Origin: Lentimonas sp. CC4 | GTDB taxonomy: Bacteria; Verrucomicrobiota; Verrucomicrobiia; Opitutales; Coraliomargaritaceae | Length of the DNA stretch: 64,000 nt | NCBI RefSeq assembly: GCF_902728235.1 | Contig: NZ_CACVBO010000001.1 | Location: 1,552,501 to 1,616,500, forward strand | Direction: 5' to 3' | Shown: positions 1 through 10,499 of the stretch, one piece after another | Layout: each line of letters begins with the position of its first letter | Numbering within the stretch: position 1 is the first letter of the stretch | Made by a program: the position numbers and the translations under genes | Notes under the pieces: model-generated | The model's input: the letters and a program-made list of their open reading frames with translations, nothing else | The model's database searches: none | What the model was told of the DNA's origin: nothing

Positions 1-183
1 GAGAGATGGCCTTGTTAGTCTGGGGCATTTGCTTCAGTTGCTGCTGAACCTGGATAAAACGCGGGTATTGTTCAGGGAGCGATATCGCTTTGTGTGCATG
101 TGGTGTCTGGTGGGTGCGCGGTTGTCGGCAAGCAACCCCCCTACGGATTTAGACTGAGGCCGGAAAGCGCTTCTACTGTATCG
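1..183. other. left edge, no supportable gene
   Basis: No gene can be supported here. A plus-strand frame is open from the left edge to a TGA near 155, and a minus-strand frame is open towards the edge with a possible ATG near 32. Neither product resembles a family I recognise. One of them could be the end or start of a neighbouring gene cut by the window. Confidence 0.3.
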
Positions 184-220
184 CACAAAAAATCCCGCAG
201 CCTGGCGGCGTGCGGGATTT
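184..220 (-). terminator. intrinsic terminator of glyS
   Basis: Arms AAATCCCGCA (190-199) and TGCGGGATTT (211-220) form a 10-bp perfect stem. On the minus strand it is followed by a run of six T. It sits 26 bases beyond the glyS stop codon, so it should end the glyS transcript. Confidence 0.85.
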
Positions 221-245
221 CGAAAGTGTTCGATGTCAGTTCGAC

Positions 246-1772
<1,527 letters not shown>

Positions 1773-1884
1773 AAGTCGCCAAAAGATGGAGTTTTGAATT
1801 ATTGGGTCAAGGTTGGAAAGTGCGCTGCGCTAGGCGAATACTGGCATTGCAACGGGCGCAGAATATGCATTTATCATTTGCATA

Positions 1885-2607
1885 ATGGATGAAGCACAGA
1901 CAACTGAGACGAAGGCACCCACATCGAACGAGACAAAGGCACCTAGAGAGTTAGAAGGGGCGTCGCGTATTGCGATGGGGATCTTCGGATTTTTTTTGCG
2001 AATGTGGACGCGGAGCTTGCGCTTTCATTTCGGTGACGATGTGCGGGCATTTTTGGATAAGCCGGCGCAGCCTGCTGTGGTGATTTTATGGCACAATCGC
2101 ATCTTGTTGGCGCCTGAGCTATATCGGCGCTACTTGCCCGATCGTAAGATGGCTGGCTTGATTAGTGCTAGTAGTGACGGCGCGTGGTTGGCTGGTTTTT
2201 TCGAGCAACTTGGGATTAAGCCAGTTCGCGGTTCACGTCATGGTCGTGGAATGCAGGCGTTTCGTGAATTGCTGAAGGTGAGCCGTGCTGGGTATGACAT
2301 CGGGATTACGCCGGATGGTTCACGTGGCCCGATTTATGATATGAAGGCAGGTGCGGCGACACTCGCTGTGCGTGGTGGGGCACCGATTCTATTGCTGTCT
2401 TATAATTACACACGCGCCTGGCGTTTGAAGAGCTGGGATCGTTTTTATATCCCAGTGCCGTTTAGCCGAATCAATGTCCGCGTGGACGATGTCGGTTCAG
2501 GTAAAGAGTTGGCAGGGGGGGATCCTAAGAAAGCAGCTGTGCTGTTAAGAGAACGAATGATGGCGATCACTGAGGACGATGAGTATTTCAATGCTCAGCA
2601 GGATTAG
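1885..2607 (+). CDS. DUF374 lysophospholipid acyltransferase-like protein
   Basis: A 240-residue member of the DUF374 branch of the LPLAT acyltransferases. Visible features are LWHNRILLAPELY (near residue 68, replacing the usual HX4D block), SSDGAWLAGFF, a GSRHGRGMQAFRE block and TPDGSRGP, all in the family's order. Related proteins are thought to acylate lipid A-like or lysophospholipid acceptors at the inner membrane; the substrate here is unknown. It diverges from glyS across about 110 bases and is followed by a bidirectional terminator shared with the convergent histone-like gene. The first 30 residues are Thr/Glu/Lys-rich, so a start slightly downstream is possible. Confidence 0.85.
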   Translation: MDEAQTTETKAPTSNETKAPRELEGASRIAMGIFGFFLRMWTRSLRFHFGDDVRAFLDKPAQPAVVILWHNRILLAPELYRRYLPDRKMAGLISASSDGAWLAGFFEQLGIKPVRGSRHGRGMQAFRELLKVSRAGYDIGITPDGSRGPIYDMKAGAATLAVRGGAPILLLSYNYTRAWRLKSWDRFYIPVPFSRINVRVDDVGSGKELAGGDPKKAAVLLRERMMAITEDDEYFNAQQD

Positions 2608-2681
2608 GTCCTTCGGAGCGTTTGGGAGATGCGATAAGGTGGCGTAGTAAAGACCCGAGTATTAAATGTATTTGGACACAA

Positions 2682-2711
2682 AAAAGCCCTCGTCGGAAGT
2701 CGAGGGCTTTT
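2682..2711. terminator. bidirectional intrinsic terminator
   Basis: Arms AAAAGCCCTCG (2682-2692) and CGAGGGCTTTT (2701-2711) enclose an 8-base loop. The stem has a T run on both strands, so it can serve the plus-strand acyltransferase gene and the minus-strand histone-like gene. Confidence 0.85.
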
Positions 2712-2739
2712 GTTTAGAATGATGTCGAGTCGACAGTAA

Positions 2740-3204
2740 TTACCAAACGAATGTTGGTGAGCTAATGGATTCGCTACCAGCTTCGAGAGTGATGTTTTCA
2801 CCTTCGGCCCAAAGTTCGTCGTTGATGAGGAACTTGAAGGTAACGTTGCCCTTCTTCGTGCTCTTGAGTGCCCACTCGTATGGAGTGGTGTTTTCAAGTG
2901 CAGTGCCTTTTGTCCAGCTGAGGCCAGCGCCTTCGCCGCGAACGTAGAGTGCGTTGCCGAAACCAACATCGACACGTGCGATGATGCTGGTTGTCGCTGC
3001 TTTCTTTTGGGAAGCAGGTGCCTTTTTCGCAGGAGCAGCTTTTTTAGGAGCTGCCGCTTTTTTTGCGGGTGCCTTTTTCGCCGCTACTTTTTTTACAGGT
3101 GCCTTTTTCGCCGCTACTTTTTTCGCCGCTACTTTTTTTACAGGTGCCTTTTTCGCCGCTACTTTTTTAGCAGGTGCTTTTTTAGTTGTTGTTTTTTTAG
3201 CCAT
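2740..3204 (-). CDS. histone-H1-like Lys/Ala-rich protein with a C-terminal beta-sandwich-like domain
   Basis: The 154-residue product has two parts. Residues 1 to about 70 are a tail of repeated KKAPAKK/KKVAAKK units, resembling eukaryotic histone H1 tails and the Chlamydia/PVC histone-like proteins, which suggests DNA or RNA binding. Residues from about 75 to 154 form a compact segment (VGFGNALYVRGEGAGLSW ... KFLINDELWAEGEN ... SPTFVW) that looks like a carbohydrate-binding or early-set beta-sandwich. I chose the ATG at 3204 (MAKKTTTKK) because the 26 upstream in-frame codons lack the composition of the protein. It is a single gene with its own promoter region and a shared terminator. The function is inferred from composition only. 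Confidence 0.7.
   Translation of the reverse strand: MAKKTTTKKAPAKKVAAKKAPVKKVAAKKVAAKKAPVKKVAAKKAPAKKAAAPKKAAPAKKAPASQKKAATTSIIARVDVGFGNALYVRGEGAGLSWTKGTALENTTPYEWALKSTKKGNVTFKFLINDELWAEGENITLEAGSESISSPTFVW
3068..3178 (-). repeat. in-gene tandem repeat encoding KKVAAKKAP units
   Basis: A 30-bp unit (plus-strand text GGTGCCTTTTTCGCCGCTAC followed by TTTTTTTACA) recurs about three times, with one extra 15-bp half unit, inside the histone-like gene. Repeat number is likely to vary between strains by slippage. Confidence 0.8.
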
Positions 3205-3388
3205 AAGACTGATCTTTTCGAATTTAACTGAGTTTAGGTAGTCGGAAGTTACAGCGTTATTAAAATACGCTATTAATTTCAACGCGACCTACATAGCAGA
3301 ATGAAGGCCAAAAAGATACAGAAATATTCATTTAGTCCCAAAACCTGCAAAAAACAGTCAAAATTCGATGCCTATACGTATTGTTGAC

Positions 3389-4027
3389 TTAGGAACCGTG
3401 GAGTAAGTAGATCGTTTCTTCGGCTAAGTTTTTAGCGTGATCGGCTATGCGTTCGATCGATTTCGAAATGAAGATCGTCTCGAAGCGTGTGGATGCTTCA
3501 GTGGTGTCACCTTCGCTGCCTGTTGCGAGTGCTTTGAAGTTTTTCTTGTTGAGGCGATCGACTTCTTTGTCCCGACTTATGACGTCTTGGGCTAAGTCGA
3601 CATCTTCTTCGATGAATGCAGTGATTGCGTCTTGTAGCATTTTACAAGTTAGGTCGCTCATTTCTTCGATGCTGACTGCGTTCTCGACTTGGCCATCACG
3701 CACTAGAATGTTGCGAGCACGTTTAGCAATACTGTGTGCTTCGTCGCCAGCGCGTTCAAGGTCATGGCTAGCTTTAATCGCGACAAGGATGAAGCGCACG
3801 TCACTAGATACAGGTGAACGTAGTGTGATGTAGCGGACGGAAGCTTGGTCAATCGTGGCTTCCATCTTATCGATCTCATCATCTAGTGTGAGTGCGTGCT
3901 CTACTTTTTGTAGGTCATTGGTCAGGAAGCCGTCGATCGCAAGCTTTGCTGCGTTATTTGCTTTTTCTCCGATGAGGATGAGTTTGGATCGAAGGTCTTC
4001 GAGTTCGTGGTGGAAGTAGCGTTTCAT
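3389..4027 (-). CDS. phoU: PhoU phosphate-signalling protein
   Basis: PhoU links the Pst transporter to the PhoR/PhoB two-component system and dampens phosphate uptake. The 212-residue product has the two tandem helical PhoU repeats, with DLQKVEHALTLDDEIDKMEATID in repeat one and DLAQDVISRDKEVDRLNKK in repeat two. This carries the D/E-rich metal-binding pattern E/DXXXD. I preferred the ATG at 4027 (MKRYFHHELEDLRSK) because family members start this way. A start at 4081 would add 18 residues and overlap the end of pstB. It is the last gene of the pstC-pstA-pstB-phoU unit. Confidence 0.93.
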   Translation of the reverse strand: MKRYFHHELEDLRSKLILIGEKANNAAKLAIDGFLTNDLQKVEHALTLDDEIDKMEATIDQASVRYITLRSPVSSDVRFILVAIKASHDLERAGDEAHSIAKRARNILVRDGQVENAVSIEEMSDLTCKMLQDAITAFIEEDVDLAQDVISRDKEVDRLNKKNFKALATGSEGDTTEASTRFETIFISKSIERIADHAKNLAEETIYLLHGS

Positions 4028-4073
4028 GGTATATGTATCTGGTAAGTTTTGTAATTTATGCGTTCTGCTTGGG

Positions 4074-4874
4074 TTAACCAAAACGTCCTGAAATATAGGC
4101 TTCGGTCTGTGTGTCGCGGGGGTTCATGAAGATTTGGTCGGTTTGTCCGTATTCGATGAGTTTACCGAGATAGAAGAATGCGGTGCGGTCGGAGACACGT
4201 GCGGCTTGTTGCATGCTGTGTGTTACGATGACGATAGTGTAGTCTTTCTTGAGTTCGTGGATCAGTTCTTCGACTTTTGCGGTTGCGATGGGGTCGAGCG
4301 CTGAGCAGGGCTCATCCATGAGCAAAATCTTAGGCTGCACGGCGAGGGCTCGGGCTATGCAGAGGCGTTGCTGCTGGCCGCCTGACATGCCGAGCGCACT
4401 TTCACTTAGGCGGTCTTTGACTTCGTCCCATAGCGCAGCGCTGCGTAGGCAGCGTTCGACGACTTCATCTAAGGTGCTTTTCTTTTTCACGCCTTGGATG
4501 CGTAGGCCGTAGGCGATGTTATCGTAGATCGACTTCGGGAACGGGTTTGACTTTTGGAAGACCATGCCGACGTGTTTGCGCAGTTCGATAACGTCGACCT
4601 CTTTATCGTATATGTTAACGTCACTGATTTGAATTTCGCCAGTTTTGATTCGGGCGATGTCGATCAGATCGTTCATGCGATTGAAGCAGCGTAGGAAGGT
4701 CGATTTTCCGCAGCCGGAGGGGCCGATGAATGCGGTGACTTCCTTCTCGTTAATATCCATGTTGATATTGAAAAGTGCCTGTGAGTCTCCGTATGCGAAA
4801 TCGAAATTACGGATCTTAATGATGGGCGTGCCTGTGCCTTCGCCTGCGATTGTGCTGTTAGATGCTGTGCTCAT
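4074..4874 (-). CDS. pstB: phosphate ABC transporter ATP-binding protein PstB
   Basis: The ATPase of the high-affinity phosphate importer. All ABC motifs are present: Walker [10 protein letters not shown] (near residue 52), Q-loop in VFQKSNPFP, signature MSGGQQQR, Walker B ILLMDEP and the switch His in IVTHSM. The 266-residue length is typical. It lies between pstA and phoU in the order usual for pst operons. Confidence 0.97.
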   Translation of the reverse strand: MSTASNSTIAGEGTGTPIIKIRNFDFAYGDSQALFNINMDINEKEVTAFIGPSGCGKSTFLRCFNRMNDLIDIARIKTGEIQISDVNIYDKEVDVIELRKHVGMVFQKSNPFPKSIYDNIAYGLRIQGVKKKSTLDEVVERCLRSAALWDEVKDRLSESALGMSGGQQQRLCIARALAVQPKILLMDEPCSALDPIATAKVEELIHELKKDYTIVIVTHSMQQAARVSDRTAFFYLGKLIEYGQTDQIFMNPRDTQTEAYISGRFG

Positions 4875-4924
4875 TATTGTTTATGCAAATTGGAAAATAG
4901 AAACTAAAGGGGAATGTGCAGGGA

Positions 4925-6130
4925 CTACCACTTGTATTTTTTACGGACTTGGATACGTAGGATGATACTACTGAGTGCAAAGAAGCCAACGATCAGTAGA
5001 AATACGAATGCGGCGCCATACTGCATGTTGCGGGTATATTCGTTTTGTGGGATCTTAGAGCTGACGACATAGATGTGGTAGGGGAGAGCCATTACGCCTT
5101 GGAAGAAGAAGTCGGTTGGCTTTGCCAGGCCTTCCCATGGGAGTTGGTCGCGTAGTGCGAATGCGGCAGTAAACATGATGGGGGCGGTTTCGCCTGCGAC
5201 ACGGGCAACACCCATAATGGAGGAGGTTAAGATGCCGGGCAGCGCGTAGGGCAGCACGTTGGTGCGGACGCTTGTCCACTTCGATGCGCCGAGTGCGAGT
5301 GAGCCTTCACGGAAGCCTTTGGGGATGGCGCGCATGGATTCTTCGCTGGCAGCGATGATCACGGGGAGTGCCATAATAGCGAGAGTGAACCAGCCTGCGA
5401 GGAGCGAGACACCCCAGCCGAAGAAGAGCACGAACATGCCGAAGCCGAATAAGCCGAAGACAATGGATGGCACGCCGGAGAGGTTGAGCACCGAGAGGCG
5501 AATGAGCTGTAGCGTTTTTCCAGGGCGGCTGTATTCGCTCAGAAAGATGGCGCAGAGGATCCCGAGGATGAGTGCGATGGTGATAGAGCCGGCGACGAGT
5601 AGGCAGGTGCCGACGATCGCGGGGCCAATGCCGCCGCCGCTGTAGGCGTAATTACTGTATACATATTGATCACTTGATGGTTCTTCGGTGAGTGCGCGGT
5701 AGTCGTTGTCTCCATACATCAAACGATTGGCTTTGCGTTCTATATCGAGCGCAGTGATTTTCTCTTCCAATGCTTTGATTTGTGCTTCGAGTTCACTGGA
5801 GGCTCCTGTTTCGCCTGAACCAAGGTTGCGGCTTTCGGCTTGGAGCGAGAGGATTTTGGCTTTGGAGGTCTTTAGCTCTGCATCGATTTCTTTGGGTTCG
5901 AAGACGTGTAGGGTCTGTGGCTTTTCAGTTAGAAATGCGACGTTGATGAAGGGAGCCTTGGTGGTGAAGACCGCCTTGGAGCCGTTGATCGTAATGTCTA
6001 AGAACAGATAGCCTGCGCAGAGAATGACGAAATACGTGGCGAGGCGAAACGACCATGAGGTGATCGTTTCGATCGTCGACGTCATCGATGGGCGTTTAGA
6101 GAAAATGTGAGAATTCTTGGGTGTGCTCAT
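4925..6130 (-). CDS. pstA: phosphate ABC transporter permease PstA, with a periplasmic coiled-coil insertion
   Basis: Inner-membrane permease subunit of the Pst importer. At 401 residues it is about 100 longer than E. coli PstA. After the first membrane segment (near residues 30-48) comes a hydrophilic stretch (roughly 55-145) rich in Glu/Lys heptads ([19 protein letters not shown]) that should form a coiled coil in the periplasm. The core permease follows, with the loop [11 protein letters not shown] (EAA-like, near residue 285) that contacts PstB. It lies 29 bases after pstC. MTSTIETI at 6085 is an alternative start. Confidence 0.93.
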   Translation of the reverse strand: MSTPKNSHIFSKRPSMTSTIETITSWSFRLATYFVILCAGYLFLDITINGSKAVFTTKAPFINVAFLTEKPQTLHVFEPKEIDAELKTSKAKILSLQAESRNLGSGETGASSELEAQIKALEEKITALDIERKANRLMYGDNDYRALTEEPSSDQYVYSNYAYSGGGIGPAIVGTCLLVAGSITIALILGILCAIFLSEYSRPGKTLQLIRLSVLNLSGVPSIVFGLFGFGMFVLFFGWGVSLLAGWFTLAIMALPVIIAASEESMRAIPKGFREGSLALGASKWTSVRTNVLPYALPGILTSSIMGVARVAGETAPIMFTAAFALRDQLPWEGLAKPTDFFFQGVMALPYHIYVVSSKIPQNEYTRNMQYGAAFVFLLIVGFFALSSIILRIQVRKKYKW

Positions 6131-6159
6131 GGCAAAGTGCAGTTGAGTAGTCGCAGTGA

Positions 6160-7932
6160 TTAACTTTCGAGCTTACTATATTTTTTGACGATCCATTGGG
6201 CGCCATAGTTGATCAGTAGCGATGCAAAGAATAAGACGATGCCGACCATAAAGAGTGCACGGTAGTGGAGACTGCCGTGCACGACTTCGCCCATTTCTTG
6301 AGCGATGATGCCGGTCATGGTGTGGACGGGTTCGAAGAAGACGCCGGGGCCAGAGGTGAAGTCTGGGATCTTGATACGATTACCTGCGCAGAGTAGCACG
6401 ACCATGGTTTCGCCGATCACACGACCGAAGCCCAGCATGATGGCGGAAATGATGCCGGAGAGTGCAGTGGGCACGATCACACGCATGGTGGTTTGCAAGC
6501 GGGTCGCTCCCATTGCAAAGGACGCTTCTTTGAAGTGACGTGGGACGTTGTTGATCGCGTCTTCTGCGAGTGTGAAGATCGTGGGGATTGCCATTAGGGC
6601 GAGCAGGCAACCTGCAGTGAATGCGTTGAGGCGCTCTTGCACTGGGAAGAAGGGCACCCATGAGAGGGCATCCACTTGAGAGAGTAGGCGGATGGCCTCG
6701 CCAAACACCACGACCCCGAAAAAGCCGATGACGACGGAGGGAATCGCTGAGATGAACTCAATGTAAGGCTTGATGAAGTTACGCTCTGTCGGGCCTGCAA
6801 TTTGATTGACGTAGATGGCTGCTCCGACGCCGAAGGGCACTGCGAAGAAGAGTGCGATTGATGAAATGAGCAGGGAGCCTGTAATTAGGGGCAGGAGACC
6901 ATACCAGTCTTGTTGGTCACTGGCCGTGACCCAGTTTTTCCCCGTGAGGAATGCGCCGAGTGCGCGCGAATTGGAGATGGGTTCGTGCGGGTTCCAGCTT
7001 GCTAGCTTGTTGAGGTGTGAGGGGACTTGGCTGATGTATAGTGCGTTTAGCTCTGTGAATGTTTCGATACGTTTATCAAGGGCTGCGCTGTTGAAGTCGA
7101 TCGCGTCTGCACTTGCGAGCAGTTCTTGGATTTTAACATCTAGTTCGTTGAGTATCTCTGTGTATTTTTCTTGGTCGCCTGTGACTTCGGCAATTGCGCT
7201 TTCATAGTCAACGGGGGTGATGCTTTGGGCGAGCGTCCGGTATTCGGCACCTAGTAGCTCAAGGTAAAGTGTGCGGTCATCTTGTGAGAGAGGTGCTGTG
7301 TCGCTCAACCCTTCTGCGCGTTCTGTTCGTCCCGATTCGCGTAGTAGGTGGGAGAATTTAGCAATGTCTTCAGCTTTTAAGCTGTAGGCGGCATCCTTGA
7401 TGTTTGAGATTCGGGTGCTGTAGTTCTTAAGGGTATCGTTTAGATTTTGGTTGGTTGTGTTCTGATCGCGGACTTCGATCGCGATGTCCATTTTTTGTTT
7501 TACGAAACTGCGTAGGTTGGACCCGGCTCGTATATAACCCATAAAGAGTGCCTTCGCTTCAGGGCTGAAAACTTTTTTCGAAATTTCTGATTGAGAGAGG
7601 CCGTCTGCTTTGAGGTCGTTGATCCACTCTGTTTTGATGTCGTTTAAGTAGCGGTTGAGTTCTGTATAGTCGTCGCGCGACTCTTTGAGTATGTCGACGT
7701 ATTCGAGCCCGGATTGGCGATACTCTTGCAGGCTCTTATGGTAGAGTCCCACGAATCCTGCGCCTTCCTTGAAGAGGAAAATAGTGATGAGGGCGAGCAC
7801 GAGTATCGCGACCATGGCATTACTGCCGAAGAAGGTCTTGATGATGCTGTCGGAATCTTTGCCCATGAACAGGGCGCGTCGCTTGCTGAATGCGGGGGGC
7901 GAATTCTTGTTGTTTTGTGTGGGAGAAGCCAT
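6160..7932 (-). CDS. pstC: phosphate ABC transporter permease PstC, with a large periplasmic insertion
   Basis: Partner permease of PstA. The product has 590 residues against about 320 for E. coli PstC. One membrane segment (near 38-58) is followed by about 270 mostly charged, helical residues ([19 protein letters not shown] onward), then a core permease from about residue 345 with the EAA-like loop [14 protein letters not shown]. The insertion has no recognised domain and is probably periplasmic. PstA has a smaller counterpart, so the two could pair. A Pho-box-like repeat lies 56 bases upstream, and a terminator separates it from pstS. Confidence 0.93.
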   Translation of the reverse strand: MASPTQNNKNSPPAFSKRRALFMGKDSDSIIKTFFGSNAMVAILVLALITIFLFKEGAGFVGLYHKSLQEYRQSGLEYVDILKESRDDYTELNRYLNDIKTEWINDLKADGLSQSEISKKVFSPEAKALFMGYIRAGSNLRSFVKQKMDIAIEVRDQNTTNQNLNDTLKNYSTRISNIKDAAYSLKAEDIAKFSHLLRESGRTERAEGLSDTAPLSQDDRTLYLELLGAEYRTLAQSITPVDYESAIAEVTGDQEKYTEILNELDVKIQELLASADAIDFNSAALDKRIETFTELNALYISQVPSHLNKLASWNPHEPISNSRALGAFLTGKNWVTASDQQDWYGLLPLITGSLLISSIALFFAVPFGVGAAIYVNQIAGPTERNFIKPYIEFISAIPSVVIGFFGVVVFGEAIRLLSQVDALSWVPFFPVQERLNAFTAGCLLALMAIPTIFTLAEDAINNVPRHFKEASFAMGATRLQTTMRVIVPTALSGIISAIMLGFGRVIGETMVVLLCAGNRIKIPDFTSGPGVFFEPVHTMTGIIAQEMGEVVHGSLHYRALFMVGIVLFFASLLINYGAQWIVKKYSKLES

Positions 7933-7987
7933 TGTGGGACGAAGATAGAAGTAGTAGCTAGTATGCCAAGTTTACAAAGACGGTGCT

Positions 7988-8005
7988 TCGTTACAATTGT
8001 GTGAC
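7988..8005 (-). promoter_or_regulatory. Pho-box-like repeat before pstC
   Basis: In gene orientation it reads GTCACA-N5-GTAACG, two hexamers with 11-bp periodicity, 56 bases upstream of the pstC ATG. It lies between the pstS terminator and pstC, so pstCAB-phoU probably has its own phosphate-regulated promoter. The match to the PhoP-type TTNACA repeats of Bacillus is by eye. Confidence 0.5.
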
Positions 8006-8015
8006 GGCGTGTGAG

Positions 8016-8050
8016 CCAAAAACGGGTCGTTGCGGTGAGGCAACGACCCG
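8016..8050 (-). terminator. intrinsic terminator after pstS
   Basis: Arms CGGGTCGTTG (8023-8032) and CAACGACCCG (8041-8050) form a 10-bp perfect stem. On the minus strand it is followed by five T. It lies 28 bases past the pstS stop and would make pstS mRNA, for the binding protein needed in excess, separate from pstCAB-phoU. Confidence 0.85.
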
Positions 8051-8077
8051 TCGACTACATTGAAATGTGAAGTTGGC

Positions 8078-8905
8078 TTATTTAACAGGAAGGAAGTGCA
8101 CGCGCTTCACGATCTCCTGGCCTTCTTTGCTGAGGCTGAAGTCGATGAACTGCTGAGTGATTGGGCTCAATGGCTTACTGCTGTTTGTCAGATAGTAAAG
8201 CGGGCGAGCGAGTGGATACTCCTTGGAGTCTGGTTCCGCTCCGTTGACTGGGAGGACTTTTACGCCTGGCGTTTGGATGTATGCGAGGCCGACATAGCCG
8301 ATGCCGTTCGGGTTACTTGCGACTTCAGAGGCGATTTGCTCGTTGCCGGCCATCTTCTGTGTGTCGCTGCCATAGTTGCGGGAGTTCATTGCCATCTTTT
8401 GGAAGACGGCGTAGGTGCCGGACGATGTATTGCGAGTGTAGGCAGAGATGGTGCCAGTGTTGGTGCTGAGTGCAGACCAGTCGGTGACGTCACCAGAGAA
8501 GATCATTTCGATGTCTTCGAGGCTGATCTCGCTGAGTGGGCTGGCTTCGTTGACGATCAGTGCGATGCCGTCTTTAGCAACTGTGATGGTGTTCATTCCG
8601 ACGCCCTTGGACTTCGCCTTTGCGATCTCCTTTTCCTTCGGGTCGCGAGATGACATGCCGATTTCAGCTGTGCCGTCGATTACGGAAGCGACGCCAGTTG
8701 AGGAGCCTTCAGCTGCAATTTCGAAAGCAACGTTGACGCCTTCTTTGGCCATCTTAGCTTTGAATGCTTCTGCGATTTGTGGCACCATTTTTGCGCCGAG
8801 TGTGTCGGAGCCCTTGATGACGATTGTTTCAGTCGCGCTGAGCGTTGTGCCGATTGTGAGTGCTGCTGCGATTGATGCGAGTTTGAGAAGTGATTGTGTT
8901 TTCAT
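8078..8905 (-). CDS. pstS: phosphate-binding periplasmic protein PstS
   Basis: A periplasmic binding protein that delivers phosphate to PstCA. The 275-residue product has a Sec signal peptide ([20 protein letters not shown]). It shows the phosphate-binding signatures of the family: [11 protein letters not shown] near residue 30, AEGSSTGV near 63, and [12 protein letters not shown] near 155. It belongs to the short, SphX/PBP-like-2 type. It is transcribed alone, between its own terminator and a Pho-box-like region that overlaps the terminator of the upstream porin gene. Confidence 0.94.
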   Translation of the reverse strand: MKTQSLLKLASIAAALTIGTTLSATETIVIKGSDTLGAKMVPQIAEAFKAKMAKEGVNVAFEIAAEGSSTGVASVIDGTAEIGMSSRDPKEKEIAKAKSKGVGMNTITVAKDGIALIVNEASPLSEISLEDIEMIFSGDVTDWSALSTNTGTISAYTRNTSSGTYAVFQKMAMNSRNYGSDTQKMAGNEQIASEVASNPNGIGYVGLAYIQTPGVKVLPVNGAEPDSKEYPLARPLYYLTNSSKPLSPITQQFIDFSLSKEGQEIVKRVHFLPVK

Positions 8906-8950
8906 GTTATATAATTCGCTCTTATGAGCTATGTAAATGATAGCAGTAGT

Positions 8951-8990
8951 TTGTTACAAAGTGACGCCGCTGTCGTGACAACGGCGTCAC
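8951..8990 (-). promoter_or_regulatory. Pho-box-like repeats before pstS
   Basis: In gene orientation four hexamers at an 11-bp pitch are seen: GTGACG, GTCACG, GGCGTC and GTAACA. The third is poor. The array starts 46 bases upstream of the pstS ATG and coincides with the terminator hairpin of the porin gene, so one sequence may serve both purposes. Confidence 0.4.
8961..8990 (-). terminator. intrinsic terminator after the porin gene
   Basis: A 30-base near-perfect palindrome, arms GTGACGCCG and CGGCGTCAC with further inner pairing. On the minus strand it is followed by a short T-containing stretch (TTTGTAAC). It starts 11 bases beyond the porin stop. Confidence 0.6.
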
Positions 8991-9001
8991 AAAACAAACA
9001 A

Positions 9002-10138
9002 CTACCAGGAAATGCGGATGCCAGACGTGAAGGTGACGCCTTCGTATGTATCCTTGTCTGTGAGTGTGTAGCTGACGCCGTTCTGCCACTTGAGCTTGTG
9101 GCCGTAGAAATACGTGTTGAGTCCGAGGTAAAACTCGTCAGCAGACTTTGTTTTGCCGGTTTGGACGTTTTTTGCGTATCTTGTAACGTTGAGGGTTTTT
9201 CCTCCAGATGAGTTCTCGATGTGCGTGTAGCTGGTTGCGATTTGGAATGTGTCGTTTAGATCGTAGAACGGCATGATTTGCAGTGCATAGACATCGTCGC
9301 CATCGTATCGCTGCGCATATGCGAGGTCAGTGTGGATGTGCTTTTTGCCATTGTCGTATTGGAAGGAGAGGGATGCTACGTGCTCATAAGCTGCTGTGCC
9401 GACGACATCGAGAGCATCGTTTTTGCTCGGCTCGTCTTGGTAGACGTAGTCGAGGCGAAGTAGGGCTTTGTCGACGTCGAGTTGCTCGGCGAAGTCGTAG
9501 CCAAGTGAAGTCAGGATGAAGTAGGAGTTGTCGAATGTTTGGTCGAACTCTTCGGTTTGCGTGTTGGAGAATACTCCAGCCTTCCACTGCCATTGGTCGA
9601 CATCGCCGGAAGCGCCGACGCCTACGAAATACTCTTTACTGAACCAGATGTTGTCGCCGATGAGGCTGCGCTCGGTGCGGTAGAGTTTCTTCGAGGATGT
9701 GGCGCCGTCGAGTGTGAAGCCTGCGGATTGCTTGCCGAATTTTATTTTCCAGTCGTCGGTTGGGTGCCAAGCGATGTAGGCGTCGGTGAGTCCGTTGTAG
9801 AGTGGTTGTGGGTTGCGGAGGTTGAGGTCGGCTTCACTGTGGACGGTGAAGTCGTTGAAGACGTTGGCCTTAAAGCCTGCACGAGCGCGGCGCCAGGCGG
9901 TATTGCTGTCTGAGTCGTTGGTTTCATCATTCTCGGTCGTGAAGTAGTCCCCCTGGAGGCGTCCAGTGAAAGCAATTTTTTGGATGACGCTATTGTCCGA
10001 GTTCTTATAGAGTGTCGCGTGGCTCCAGATTGGATCAAGGTCATCCTTGAGGTCCGTGTTGAAGTCTGGGAGTGCGAACGCGCTGTTCGCGGCGAAGATG
10101 GCCGTAGTGAGGCCAAGGAGTTTTGTTGTTTTGTTCAT
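9002..10138 (-). CDS. phosphate-selective porin (OprO/OprP family)
   Basis: An outer-membrane beta-barrel expected to pass phosphate or polyphosphate. The 378-residue product has a signal peptide (MNKTTKLLGLTTAIFAANSAFA), alternating barrel strands and a C-terminal aromatic strand ending in ISW. Segments such as GRLQGDYFTTE, RRARAGFKANVFNDF and YNGLTDAYIAWHPTDDWKIKFGK are characteristic of the porin O/P family. I chose the ATG at 10138; an upstream frame from 10171 has no signal-peptide character. It sits between ppk2 and pstS and has the most extensive Pho-box-like array in the window upstream. Confidence 0.88.
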   Translation of the reverse strand: MNKTTKLLGLTTAIFAANSAFALPDFNTDLKDDLDPIWSHATLYKNSDNSVIQKIAFTGRLQGDYFTTENDETNDSDSNTAWRRARAGFKANVFNDFTVHSEADLNLRNPQPLYNGLTDAYIAWHPTDDWKIKFGKQSAGFTLDGATSSKKLYRTERSLIGDNIWFSKEYFVGVGASGDVDQWQWKAGVFSNTQTEEFDQTFDNSYFILTSLGYDFAEQLDVDKALLRLDYVYQDEPSKNDALDVVGTAAYEHVASLSFQYDNGKKHIHTDLAYAQRYDGDDVYALQIMPFYDLNDTFQIATSYTHIENSSGGKTLNVTRYAKNVQTGKTKSADEFYLGLNTYFYGHKLKWQNGVSYTLTDKDTYEGVTFTSGIRISW

Positions 10139-10499
10139 ATTGTGTTTGTTGTTTGGAAAAAAAAATCCCACGCCAAGTGGCGCATTTGTTTGAGCGGCGG
10201 AAGATACCCCGTGTCTGTGACGGAATTGTGGCTATATTGTTACAGTTGCGTGAACTGTGACGAAATTGCCGGAAATCGTAATTTCTGCCACGCGTCTTTA
10301 CCTGTCTACTGAGGAGTTCCTGCTGTATTGGCTCGACTGAGATCGGGTATTGTCAGCTAGTCGTGGTCAGGGCAGGATTGATTGTTCCTGCGTTCTGGTT
10401 CGGGCGCTGCGAAGGCTTTACCTGCGTTGTGTGCGGGTGCATTCGTGTCTTTCGTGCTGCGCATTTGGCAGCTCGAGGTAAGTGCTGCTCTTCTATCTT
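10139..10499. other. intergenic region between ppk2 and the porin gene
   Basis: About 360 bases without a gene. The part nearest the porin holds the Pho-box-like repeats. The part nearest ppk2 holds a 9-bp hairpin (10487-10509) over the ppk2 stop codon without a T tract. Nothing else was recognised. Confidence 0.6.
10215..10272 (-). promoter_or_regulatory. extended Pho-box-like array before the porin gene
   Basis: In gene orientation GTAACA-N5-GCCACA-N5-GTCACA (10215-10243) gives three hexamers at an 11-bp pitch. A further CTGTGAC copy lies at 10255-10261, with a weak partner at 10266-10272. The array starts 77 bases upstream of the porin ATG. This is the clearest of the four sites. Confidence 0.55.

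Noticed and set aside
1-183. Partial gene at the left edge
   Set aside because: Open frames exist on both strands but neither gives a recognisable product.
2954-3241. Plus-strand frame with Phe/Ala-rich repeats
   Set aside because: It is the antisense of the Lys/Ala repeats of the histone-like gene.
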